Positions 1 through 7,544 of a stretch of 20,180 nucleotides of DNA are shown one piece after another. Both the position numbers and the translations under genes were made by a program. The DNA comes from Chara braunii (lineage: Eukaryota; Streptophyta; Charophyceae; Charales; Characeae), in assembly GCA_003427395.1 (NCBI GenBank), contig BFEA01000174.1, forward strand, positions 2,548,573-2,568,752. Direction: 5' to 3'. The notes below the pieces were generated by a model. That model ran no database searches, was not told where the DNA came from, and saw only the letters and a list, made by a program, of their open reading frames with translations. Position 1 is the first letter of the stretch. The number at the start of each line of letters is the position of its first letter.

Positions 1-95
1 CTTTTCCATTATCAAGTCGAGCAACCTGGTTAGGGTCATTCCTTTCCATTCTCAAGTCGAACAGCCTGGTTAGGGTCATTCCTTTTCATTCTCAA
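1..95. repeat. 40-bp tandem repeat, about 2.4 copies, cut by the window start and by an LTR insertion
   Basis: Positions 1-40 and 41-80 align base for base with only a few mismatches (shared cores 'caagtcga' and 'cctggttagggtcatt'). A third copy starts at 81 and stops matching exactly after 'cattctcaa' at base 95, where the LTR of the minus-strand element begins with TG. This appears to be the target DNA into which that element inserted. The repeat's extent to the left is unknown because the window starts inside it. Confidence 0.8.
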
Positions 96-435
96 TGTAA
101 GCGCCCGAGGGGGTGGGGCTCGAGGACACGGATCCCATTTTTGTCTCAGAGGTTAGAAGGTGGCCATCTCTTTTCGGTTTTTATGCGTGCAGTTTCCTTT
201 GTCCATTTCTTCACAACATTTACCGTTTCATGCATACATCCGACTTAGCGTCTAGTACTCGAGTTGGGGTTCGCGACCCCAAGCAGCACTAGCCCACCCG
301 GTCGTTTACCCATAGCAAAAAGACAGGGGCGCCCCCTCTTATTTTCACTCTTTCTGATCACTCAGGTCTCGATTATTCTCAAACTCATTCATGACTCAGT
401 TGGATTAGGCTCCTAGGGAAGGAGTGTTCTTCACA
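96..435 (-). repeat. 3' LTR of the minus-strand Gypsy element (340 bp)
   Basis: On the minus strand the segment starts TGTGAAG and ends GCTTACA, the usual TG...CA ends with short terminal inverted similarity. The inner end abuts a purine-rich tract, and the outer end coincides exactly with the point where a flanking 40-bp tandem repeat is interrupted. These independent signs agree on the borders. A TATA-like 'cataaaaacc' lies on the minus strand near 178-187, and a 7-bp-stem hairpin lies at 264-282. No second LTR copy exists in the window to confirm it by alignment. Confidence 0.7.
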
Positions 436-446
436 CCCCTTAACCC
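436..446 (-). other. Polypurine tract of the minus-strand element
   Basis: The minus strand reads GGGTTAAGGGG immediately before the LTR start TGTGA. In LTR retrotransposons a purine-rich tract directly upstream of the 3' LTR primes plus-strand DNA synthesis. The tract is interrupted by TT, so it is not perfect, but its position is as expected. Confidence 0.6.
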
Positions 447-776
447 ATAGGTTCCCTAGCCTCTCTTGTACTTGACTAACATCCAATACCTAGTTTCTCT
501 TCTCAGAAACACAATCCTCATTCCATCCAAAATTCACAATACATCCTTCCCAACCGGTCTCATCCCAAGCCCCGTGTCATTGCCTTGTATACCCGCTTTC
601 GAAGGTAGCTCATCAGAAAGTAGCCTCAAAATGTTATCTTCTACTTATTGTGACACAGTCTTAGCTGGCCCTTTCATCACTCATCCTTAGCAAGCTTACT
701 CGTACTATACACATTCTTGTCGTTCCAATATTTGCAAATGAAAAAGCAAGATTCATGTTTAACGCTTGATCAACAT
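447..776. other. Non-coding stretch between ORF3 and the 3' LTR
   Basis: About 330 bases downstream of the extra ORF and upstream of the polypurine tract. I see no conserved motif or convincing coding frame. It is probably the 3' untranslated part of the element. Confidence 0.5.
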
Positions 777-1715
777 TTAATCCATATTGTTGTCTTGTGC
801 CTCAACTTGCTCGGCCCCTTGTCCATTTTGTCTTTCTACTGGCTCCCTAAACCCCAGGCCGGAGGCCATGATTTCTCTTCTCCTCCTTGCAATATTCCGC
901 AACTCCATCTGATTGTAGAAATCTAACTGTGTGGTCACCACCCCTGTCTTCGCGAGTTCCCGGGTCTTGACAATCCACTCATGCTTGATCACACCGAGCC
1001 ACTGTTGAAACCAATGGCTGGGAGTTGGCCCAAACTCATCCTCCCATCTGAAGGTTCCCTCGCGCGGCTGGTGTATTGGGGGCCGCCTCTCTTCTCTAGG
1101 CCTCGATATTTCATCCTTCTCATCCCCACTGCTGATTTTTATGACCTCCTGCACTTCCTCTTCCTCATCCTCCTCTTCTTCCGTCTGTATGGGGCTATAT
1201 CCGCCAGTGAGGTTCTTTGGATCGTAGGTATAGGGAATTTTTGTCCTTGTCCCATGTCCCTCTTCAACGCTCGGGTACCTCCCTTCACAACTCTCGTGGC
1301 CGCTCCGTCCTTCAAGCGGGCTTTCCCTTCTCTCCTCCCCGTCCTCACGCTCGTCGCGCATGTCCTGTCTCCCCTCGCTTTCCCTATGCGAAGACTCACG
1401 TTGTTCATACCTCTCGGCTCTTTCCTCGTCAGAGGCCTGAGCCTTGTCTCCTAAATCCGCATTGCCCCCTTCTCCCATACTTGCCGTTTCCTCTTGGCTC
1501 TCATTCCCAGATGAGATATATATACCTTCTCCCTCCCGGAGGGGCGAGGGTCTTCTACATACGCACTTTCTTCCACCCCTGCCTACCACTGGCCCGGATA
1601 TGAGCCCTATGTACAACTTTGTCTTCGCCGTCCTCCTCCCTCGACTCAGTCCCGCTTCTTCCCCTTCGGTAGGCCTGTTGACAGCCCCGTTGTCATTCTC
1701 GTTGCCGAATTCCAT
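777..1715 (-). CDS. Uninterrupted acidic/charged ORF3 downstream of integrase, function unknown
   Basis: An open frame of 312 codons from ATG at 1715; the frame stays open further upstream to a TTG at 1772. It is the only long unbroken frame in an otherwise ruined element. The N-terminal two thirds are low-complexity, rich in Glu, Arg, Ser and Gly. Residues about 178-188 form an acidic run, followed at about 191-194 by VIKI and then SSGDE, which fits the general form of a SUMO-interacting motif. Residues about 226-289 look globular, with 'HWFQQWLGVIKHEW' and a basic helix 'RNIARRRREIM'. I recognise no family. Extra ORFs after integrase are known in some plant Gypsy lineages, but no homology to those is claimed. 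The GA-rich composition itself lowers stop-codon frequency, so openness alone is weak proof of a gene. Confidence 0.55.
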   Translation of the reverse strand: MEFGNENDNGAVNRPTEGEEAGLSRGRRTAKTKLYIGLISGPVVGRGGRKCVCRRPSPLREGEGIYISSGNESQEETASMGEGGNADLGDKAQASDEERAERYEQRESSHRESEGRQDMRDEREDGEERRESPLEGRSGHESCEGRYPSVEEGHGTRTKIPYTYDPKNLTGGYSPIQTEEEEDEEEEVQEVIKISSGDEKDEISRPREERRPPIHQPREGTFRWEDEFGPTPSHWFQQWLGVIKHEWIVKTRELAKTGVVTTQLDFYNQMELRNIARRRREIMASGLGFREPVERQNGQGAEQVEAQDNNMD

Positions 1716-2081
1716 TTTTACCTTTTCTTGTGTTTTTCTTCTAGGTCCTGTATAACAAAACAACACCCGCAAAGCCCCTCATACACCCGTTTCCCCAGTC
1801 CGGTAGGCAGTTCCCCTTCCCTAGAATGCTCCCAGCCACTATTATACATTTCCCTCCCTTATGCAAATGCCCCGTTTATGATGGTCCTATTATTTCCCCG
1901 TCAAAAACTATGATACAATGCTTCTGACAATTCTTTCCGTTGTCACACAAACCCGTTACAGTAAATCCCCAAGTCATCCTTCCTTCCAACCTCAGTCAGT
2001 CCAAACCATTGCCCCCGCCCCAAAAAAATGACAGTCCCACAAACGTAGTCAGAGACAGAACCATAGTGTGGGCGGCCGCTG
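1716..2081. other. Spacer between integrase and ORF3
   Basis: About 360 bases between the end of Pol and the ATG of ORF3. It includes an A/C-rich stretch near 2010-2050 and an isolated GCGGCCGC at 2072-2079. No promoter, splice signal or conserved motif can be called with confidence. Confidence 0.4.
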
Positions 2082-2381
2082 TTACTCCTTAGCTTGTAGC
2101 CCCTCAGTTTCCTTATCCTCGGCCTCCTGAAGCCATTGTTCCACTGGGTCCCGACTTAGAAACCTGACCAGTCGTTGTCCCGGGAAGGGTCCTTTCAATC
2201 CAGTTCCATCCAAATCTTCCAGTTCGAAGGTGTTCAGTCCCGCCCGCTTGGCGACCCGGTAGGGGCCTTTGAACCTCCTCCCCAGCTGTCCGGACCAAGT
2301 ACTTTCTAATGCCGAGTTCCTTAGCAATACCGTCTCCCCCACCTGGAGTGGCTCCTTTTTGACATTCTTAACCTGGTCTCA
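2082..2381 (-). pseudogene. Integrase C-terminal (GPY/F) region of the minus element
   Basis: This frame contains 'RRFKGPYRVAKRAGLNTFEL' followed by 'GPFPGQRLVRFL', the GPY/F-type beta-barrel found after the catalytic core of Ty3/Gypsy integrases, which helps DNA binding and multimerisation. It is in the same frame as the upstream core and is separated from it only by a TGA at 2379-2381. The most economical reading is one polyprotein with a point mutation, the lost codon probably being Trp or Arg. Pol ends at the stop at 2082 after a charged tail. Confidence 0.75.
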
Positions 2382-2951
2382 CCTTGCGTTGTTCCTCATT
2401 CTGCTATCTAGTACCCGACTGGCGATGTCTTCCATGACCTCCTCGTTCTTAAGGACTTGTTGGCACCTCGCCTCGATTAACTCTTCCGTGGTCATTTGCG
2501 GATCATCATCTAACCTGTCCCAGGTAGGTATCAAGGCTTCCACGGGAAAGTCGATCTCTCTTTCATACCAAAGTTCTGCTGGGATACATCCCGTTGTCCT
2601 TTTAGGGGTCATGTTCTCTGCAAAGACAGCCTGCTTAAGATACCTAGGCCAGCTCCCCAGATGGTCTGCTGCGAGCTTCGCAATCGTGTTCTTTAAGGTT
2701 CGGTGCCCTCTTTCCACAGGTGCATTGGTCTCCGGGTGATATGGCTCGATGAGTTTGATCGGTACGCAAAGTCTCTTAAGCAACCCCAATACTTCTTGGT
2801 TCACAAATTCTGTCTCATTGTCTGCTATCCAGTCCGCTACACTTCTCCCTGTCTTTTTCTTGAGAGCGTCCGCCTCCACGAACCCACTTAAGTTATCTCG
2901 CGCATCCAGGGTATACCTGTACCCATCTGTTGATACAGACCGCAAGGTCAA
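2379..2951 (-). pseudogene. Integrase catalytic core (DDE), internally deleted
   Basis: The frame has 'LDARDNLSGF' (first catalytic Asp region), then 'ADNETEFVNQ' (second Asp region) and 'PYHPETNAPVERGH' (Glu region), the DDE signature of a retroviral-type integrase core that joins element DNA to the host genome. The spacing between 'KTGRSVADWI' and 'ADNETEF' is far shorter than usual for the family, so 20 or more residues are missing. It continues with a helical segment 'TIAKLAADHLGSWPRYLKQA' typical of Gypsy integrases. An in-frame TGA ends the frame. It overlaps the next upstream fragment in another frame, showing a frameshift near 2,900-2,950. Confidence 0.8.
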
Positions 2952-3351
2952 GGTGGATCAGATGTCTCGGCCCTATGCCTGCCATGCCTGGCCAATAATA
3001 TAGTGGCGTTATCTTTGCAAGAGTTCCTTTGGACGATTCATGCCCTCCTGCTAACCCGTCGTGCATTGTCTGGATAACATCTAACTGTCTAGATCTCCCG
3101 TACACAACTCTTCTAGGCATAACACCTTCCTCTCTTTGGAACAGATAGTCGCCCCTTAGGACGTATCTTTCGGCCTCCCCCCTTGCTTTAATGTTGACTT
3201 CCATGGGCTGTTTGTTTCCTATTAGCAACAACCCGATCTCCCGAAAGATTCCTTCCTTTCCTGGGCATAGAAAAACTCCTTCCTTTCCTGGTCCTCGTCC
3301 TTTGTCTCCTGCATTTGGTTTACCATCCATCGCAACTCTTTCCTTTCCCAA
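2893..3351 (-). pseudogene. Integrase N-terminal region (zinc-binding part truncated)
   Basis: The stretch 'VYGRSRQLDVIQTMHDGLAG' followed by 'GHESSKGTLAKITPLYYWPGM' matches the H-H half and the 'YYWPGM' hallmark of the integrase H2C2 zinc domain. The expected pair of cysteines about 10-15 residues later is absent: the sequence jumps to an 'IHLDL' segment that normally begins the catalytic core. A deletion has therefore removed the C-x2-C part and the linker. The N-terminal half of the frame ('GKEGVFLCPGKEGIF') is repetitive and may be out of frame. The fragment cannot encode a functional domain. Confidence 0.65.
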
Positions 3352-3367
3352 GACTCCACTAAGCTCA

Positions 3368-3796
3368 TCACGGCTTCTCGACCTCCCTCACCATTGCTAT
3401 TAGTTCGTCCTTCGGTCCTACTGTCGCTCCCCACGAATCTTTCTCCTCTTTGCGACCTCGAGTGGTGACTGGTCCTTCTCTAAATTTTGCTACTACGGCA
3501 GGTGCCCCTTTCTCCAAAGTCCGGATCAACAGCTCTCCCGACTCGCAGTCTTCGCTCATCGTTTCGTTATCCACTGCAAGAGTTCCTCCTTTGTACTCAA
3601 GGAATGCGTCTATGGGCTCTGCCTCCTCCATCCCTTCGGGAGTGATGCAGACCCGACTCAGTCCATCGGCCTTGTTCCTAATTCCCGCAATTCGTTTGAT
3701 TTTGTAATCGAACTGCCTAAGGATGAACCGCCTCCCAAATAGGTAGGCCTGGAAGGGCTTGAGGCAATGCGTGATGGCTAGGACCTCCTTCTTGAA
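3368..3796 (-). pseudogene. RNase H remnant and Pol linker, with internal deletion
   Basis: Continuing the frame of the RT fragment through a TAG just below 3797, the minus strand reads 'FKKEVLAITHCLK', 'AYLFGRRFILR', then directly 'QFDYKIKRIAGIRNKADGLS'. The first blocks are the Glu region of Gypsy RNase H; the last is its C-terminal end with the 'ADGLSR' Asp. Family members normally have about 25-40 residues between 'FILR' and 'QFDY', carrying the 'D(H/P)..L' catalytic Asp. Here they are gone, with a deletion point near 3,717. The frame then runs on as an acidic linker and ends at 3,368. RNase H activity must be lost. Confidence 0.7.
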
Positions 3797-4519
3797 CTAA
3801 AAGCACCACCGTTCTGCGGAGTTCAGGGTTCTACTTTCGAACCTAATCAGTCTCTCTTTTCCTTCCTCATCCTTTTGAATCAGCACGCCTCCTACGGCCA
3901 AGGGTCCTCTATCCGTTTCTAGGATGAAGGGTTGTCCTACTTCGTCATTAAAACAGGGTGCGGACAAAGCGACTCGCTCCGACGTCAGTATGTCCTTGAG
4001 TGTTTGGACGGCTCCCTCTCGCTCCTCTGTCCAGTCCAGGGTCCCTTCTTCTCTAATCATGGCCCGGATAGGCTCAACAATCTTGGCAAAATTCTTAATG
4101 AAGATCCTCCAAAAGCCAACCACGCCTAGGAATGTTCTTACCTCCGTCGTCGTGCGCAGGGGCGTTGGCCACTGTGATATTTTGTCCGTCTTTGCCGGAT
4201 CTGGCTTCCTGCCGTATGCGCCGCAGCGAAATCCTAGTATGGTTACTTTTGGTACTGCTAGAATACTCTTTGGTCCACTAGCCGTGATGTTGTACACTAG
4301 GAAACGACGGAGTAAGTCCTTGATGTCCTGTAGATGGTCCCATACAAATCTTCGGATTCCTGGATGGACTTTTGTCTCGTCCTTCTCTTGCTTGCCTTTG
4401 ATCGGATTGCTTTCGATGTAGGGCTCACACTTCTCTGGGAACATGTCCATGGCTACGGCGAGCATTCTCCGTCGCGCTTCGGCAAACGCATTTGTGAAGC
4501 CCATACGGGTCACCTGCAT
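3797..4519 (-). pseudogene. Reverse transcriptase palm/thumb and start of RNase H, active site altered
   Basis: The frame contains 'MGFTNAFAEARRRM' (fingers/palm, equivalent to the 'FGL.NAPATFQ' block), then 'PYIESN' at 4409-4420 where Gypsy RTs have the catalytic YxDD box. It continues with 'VTILGFRCGAYGRKPDPAKT', 'TEVRTFLGVVGFWRIFIKNF' (thumb and the 'FLG....YR.FI' block) and 'PFILETDRGPLAVGGVLIQK', the first Asp block of RNase H. Replacement of both aspartates in YxDD means the enzyme would be inactive even without the stops. It ends at a TAG inside RNase H and is separated from the upstream RT half by a frameshift and a TAG near 4,520-4,534. Confidence 0.85.
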
Positions 4520-4530
4520 CTACAATTGTC

Positions 4531-5118
4531 CTAGGGGGTGTGCATTGCGGTGTACGGCTTGTCCCGAATATCCAATGGAAGCTGGTCGTACCCTGAGTAC
4601 AGATCTATCAGGGAGTAAATGCTCAGCGACTCTACTAATAAATCGGCCTTAGGTAGTGAGCCAGCGTCCCGGATGGTTACCTCATTCAACTTTTGCAGAT
4701 CCTGAATCCATCTCAGCGTCTTGTTGGGCTTCCGAAAGACGAAGCACCGGTTTGCGTAAGGCGACGTCGTAGGTTCTGCGACGAAGGAGTCCATTTTTGC
4801 TCGAAGGAGGTCTGTCACTTCCCCCGCTATCCCAAATTCATAGGACGGACCCTTGTCATTCCAACACTCATGTTCTACCGTGTGGATTTTGACCGGAGGG
4901 ATTAGCTTCCCGTCCAACTGCCCCTTTTGGTGATCACTAAAGGCAAACGCTAGGTGAAACTCCTGGCAGGTCTTCTTGATCAGGCGGTTTTCTTCCTCCG
5001 TTAAGAATCCGTCTACCCCTATCTTCATTGTTTCAGCTACCTCATCTGGTATCCGATGCCCTCCATCGCTCTCCTCTCTCGGATCACCCAAAGGACTTCC
5101 TCCGCCTCCTCCATACAA
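4531..5118 (-). pseudogene. Reverse transcriptase fingers domain
   Basis: Recognisable Gypsy RT blocks run in order: 'LTEEENRLIKKTCQEFHLAF' (pre-RT), 'IPPVKIHTVEHECW', 'DSFVAEPTTSPYANRCFVFRK', 'TLRWIQDLQKLNEVTIRDAG' and 'YSLIDLYSGYDQLPLD' (motif A, catalytic Asp present). These correspond to the fingers and first palm part that polymerises cDNA from element RNA. The frame stops at 4,531 just after 'PYTAMHTP', and the next RT block resumes in another frame. The N-terminal 'YGGGGGSPLGDP' is Gly-rich and close to a frameshift with the neighbouring upstream frame. Confidence 0.85.
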
Positions 5119-5281
5119 GCTCGTACCTCTCTACCTCATACGGGATCACCTCTCGTTTTCCTAGCGAACTCAACAGGCCACAGATAGTCCCTAGTTTCTC
5201 CTCGGACGATCGGTTTCCGGCAAGAAACCTCTCTCTCCTCAACTCCAGCTCGCGATCAAAGATAATTCTCTCTTCCCTCAT
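5084..5281 (-). pseudogene. Pre-RT charged segment
   Basis: A short frame of charged, predicted helical residues ('RELELRRERFLAG', 'KLGTICGLLSSLGKREVIPY') that overlaps the RT fragment by 35 bases in another frame. It is probably the region between Gag or protease and RT. A protease D-S/T-G motif is not visible here or in the neighbouring frames. Confidence 0.4.
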
Positions 5282-5290
5282 CCCTACGTC

Positions 5291-5599
5291 CTATTCCTTT
5301 CCTGTTGATTTCTTGGGACCATTCCTCGTCCCGACCGTCCTAGCAAACTTCACTACCGCCTCCCATCCATGCCCTTCTACTCCTCTGTCTGTAATCGGCA
5401 GCCTAGGCAAACCGTCAAAAATCGAGATGTCGTCACAGACCTCGACGATCTTCCCTAAATCTTCCAATCTCTTCTTCTCTTCCCTCGATTTCCAGGCAGC
5501 TATCCTCCAACACCTCGTGTAAACACAGAACTCTGCCCGCTCCCTAGGCAAGTATATCCCGATGTGGTGTACTCCTAGGTCGCGAAAGTGTACAGTCAT
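5291..5599 (-). pseudogene. Unrecognised fragment upstream of RT
   Basis: A frame of 102 residues with 'DLGVHHIGIYLPRERAEFCV', a basic helix 'AAWKSREEKKRLEDLG' and 'GLPRLPITDRGVEGHGWEAV'. It occupies the position where Gag end or protease is expected in a Gypsy element, but I see no CCHC knuckle and no clear D-S/T-G-A motif. I do not recognise it. Same strand and close spacing suggest it is part of the minus element's polyprotein. Confidence 0.35.
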
Positions 5600-5813
5600 T
5601 TCATAAAATTGATTTCTGTTCCAACCGCTGTTTGCTACCTAGTACCTGACTACCTGATAGGGGAAGATCTCACGTCTGCTAATTGCGCTCAGGCCTTGCA
5701 GTACTTTCTCATGTTCAGGATTACGGGGTCCGCTCCATCCCGCAAACTTCTGTCTCCTTCGCGCTAACTCCTCCTGAGGTAGGCTCATCTTTTGCGCAAC
5801 ATTTGCTGGTCAC

Positions 5814-6111
5814 CTAACATTCTAAACCAGCTAAAGCAAGCGCCACTAATATCCTATCCGCGGATGTTTGCAGGACCAGGTAGAAAGCTTCAAAGTCGTC
5901 GTTGTCTCCGAAGTCCTCTATGTCCTCTAGGGTCTTAATAAACTCCTTTCAGTACGAGTTATGTGCCGAGAGTGTCCTGAGAATAGCGCCATCAATTATT
6001 ACTCTGGCTAACTCTCCTGCTCTCCTGGCCTCCTTTTCTAGGAGTCTCTCAGTCTCTCTCGGTGTCTCGTGCCACAATCTAAACAAGGGTGGCCAATCGA
6101 AAGGAGTCACA
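5814..6111 (-). pseudogene. Helical acidic fragment, possibly Gag-like
   Basis: One frame runs from about 6,111 to the TAG at 5,814-5,816, crossing a single TGA at 5,949-5,951 (after 'AHNSY'). It reads 'TPFDWPPLFRLWHETPRETE', 'EKEARRAGELARVIIDGAIL' and then 'KEFIKTLEDIEDFGDNDDFE'. It is rich in predicted helix and acidic residues. Position and composition would suit a capsid-like or linker part of Gag, but no family motif is recognised. Codon-level continuity across the TGA suggests a point mutation of one codon, probably Trp. Confidence 0.4.
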
Positions 6112-6331
6112 CACACAATATGTATCTAATCAGACGGCCATTTTCAACTCCTATCCAGAGCCCGGTCACTCGCGCGTCCCTCACCGCTTCCCGAGTGCAC
6201 TCTGCTTCCTCGATCACACCGAGTCTCGCTAGGTGTTCTACTTGCATCACTACACAGGTCAGCGATCCATCTAACTTCCCTACGACATGTAAGGAAAACT
6301 TCTCATTGGAATACTGAGTCGTGCCGGTCAT
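6107..6331 (-). pseudogene. Unrecognised fragment in Gag position
   Basis: A frame with 'NEKFSLHVVGKLDGSLTCVV', 'VEHLARLGVIEEAECTREAV' and 'ARVTGLWIGVENGRLIRYI'. It reads like a compact alpha/beta or helical domain rather than a shadow frame. It leads, with a frameshift near 6,107, into the helical fragment at 5,814-6,111, so the two were probably one protein. Family not recognised. Confidence 0.4.
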
Positions 6332-6508
6332 TGTCTCCTATGATTGTTCTGCTGCTTCTTCCTCACTTTCCTTTCCTTTAGGATCTGTAGCCTCTGGCGG
6401 CTCCTTCACCCGTCCTGTCGACCCTGACGAGTGCCCTGTTTCCTTGTCGTTACGATCTCTCGTCTTCACGCTTTCCAGGAAATCTAATCGCCACCTCCCA
6501 AAGAGCTC

Positions 6509-6730
6509 TCAGTCTTCTCCAAAGAGACTCTCTAGTCCCCTCGTTACTACTTTTATTCTACGCAGTTCCCTCTCATTCTTGCTGGCTCCGCAATCCCGAA
6601 TCTTGTTGCCCAACTCCTTGACTCCCTTTAGAAAGGGTTCTATAACATGCTCCTCAACTCTTTTCACCCTCTCATCCACATTTTCCATTCTCAACTGCCC
6701 ATCTCTTCCTAAGTTCAGAGGCCTCTTCAC
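6509..6730 (-). pseudogene. Short coiled-coil fragment
   Basis: The frame includes 'NVDERVKRVEEHVIEPFLKG', with heptad-like hydrophobic spacing, then 'VKELGNKIRDCGASKNEREL'. It ends at 6,509. Such a coiled coil is common in N-terminal Gag regions, but I cannot assign it. Neighbouring fragments on the same strand are out of frame with it, in keeping with a decayed longer coding region. Confidence 0.35.
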
Positions 6731-6962
6731 ATCTTACTCCGGGCTTTCGTCGGTGTCTCGTCTCGGACTATCTCTATTAGTGCAATCCTCTTTACCCAGA
6801 CAACCACTTCATATACCATCCACCTTTGTGTCGTTATTTCTCTCAGTGCTCCTAACCTCTGCTCCAGTATGACATCCTCCGCAAGTACTTTGTACTCGCT
6901 GTCCGACAGGTCCTCATTTATACTTACCCTCAGGATAATCTGTAGCGTTGCGCCGTCGCGTG

Positions 6963-7175
6963 CTAAGCGTCTAGAAACCGCTCGCGCATACGGAGTCGTC
7001 GCAAAGAAGGCTCATATCGCTCGTCAACAGGCTGGCTTGTCACTACTCCGTGAGCGACCACTCGAGGATTCCTATCATCCACACTCCTCCAAGCATCGGA
7101 ACCTCTGCGGTCCCACCGGAGCGAGTACGAAGCTCGGGGTCTATGTCGGCACAGTGCTGACTCGCGCTCTGTCAT
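6963..7175 (-). pseudogene. Basic fragment, unrecognised
   Basis: An Arg-rich frame with 'SLRWDRRGSDAWRSVDDRNP' and 'PVDERYEPSLRRLRMRERFL'. It is probably disordered. It lies only 17 bases from the next upstream fragment on the same strand and may continue it in another frame. It has no identifiable domain. Confidence 0.3.
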
Positions 7176-7191
7176 GTCAATGCAATCTGAC

Positions 7192-7473
7192 TCATATCCT
7201 GCTCCTTGCCTCCGCTACTGTCTCGTCAACGAACAACTCTACGCGCAAGTATCCGGCCGAGCATACGATGACCTCATACGTTACCTTCGTTTGAAAGGTC
7301 ACGTACGCGAGGACCCCTGCCCGGTGTTCGTCAATAAACTCTCTAGCCCGTTGCAGACATTCTCGCTCTGTCAAGTTCTCTTCTATGTGTGCTCTGAGTA
7401 GGACGGTCACCGTGAAGCCCTCATTCACTAGTTGTCTGCTCACTTCAACTCCTGGTGTCGTTCTAATTGGCAT
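7192..7473 (-). pseudogene. Unrecognised alpha/beta fragment, N-terminal end of the left coding region
   Basis: A 93-residue frame with good protein-like character: 'GVEVSRQLVNEGFTVTVLLR', 'ENLTERECLQRAREFIDEHR', 'GVLAYVTFQTKVTYEVIVCS' and 'AGYLRVELFVDETVAEARS'. Alternating beta and helix segments and the absence of low complexity argue that this was real coding sequence. The frame is open upstream as 'RSQVSFRGLSVGG' back to a TAA near 7,525. It may be the start of the minus element's first ORF. Family not recognised. Confidence 0.4.
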
Positions 7474-7544
7474 ACCTCCTACTGACAGCCCTCGAAAAGA
7501 TACCTGAGATCTTCCAAACCCGTATATTTATCCTCGATGCGCCT

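Larger units (their letters stand above)
96..7473 (-). mobile_element. Degenerate Ty3/Gypsy LTR retrotransposon, 5' end not resolved
   Basis: Read on the minus strand, the order of recognisable parts is reverse transcriptase, RNase H, integrase (zinc region, core, GPY/F), an extra ORF, polypurine tract and 3' LTR. RT-RNase H-integrase is the Ty3/Gypsy (Metaviridae) order. The body is heavily damaged: many stops and frameshifts, a lost YxDD motif, and internal deletions in RNase H and integrase. Only the 3' LTR is seen. No second copy of it occurs in the window, so the 5' boundary is uncertain: the Pol part is secure to about 5.28 kb, minus-strand coding remnants continue to 7,473, and the tandem array up to 10.5 kb might also belong to it. 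Confidence 0.75.

Noticed and set aside
1-95. CRISPR array
   Set aside because: The 40-bp units are directly adjacent with no unique spacers, and the window is eukaryotic.
466-1913. Several plus-strand open frames over the left end
   Set aside because: They are antisense to the minus-strand ORF3 and LTR region. Their Ser/Pro/Leu-rich low-complexity translations are what a C/T-rich strand gives.
2072-2079. A GCGGCCGC (NotI) site, considered as a vector junction
   Set aside because: The flanks show no vector or linker sequence that I recognise, and it fits GC-rich local sequence; a single 8-mer proves nothing.
3924-4421. A 165-codon plus-strand open frame
   Set aside because: It lies antisense to clear RT and RNase H sequence and has no protein-like motifs.
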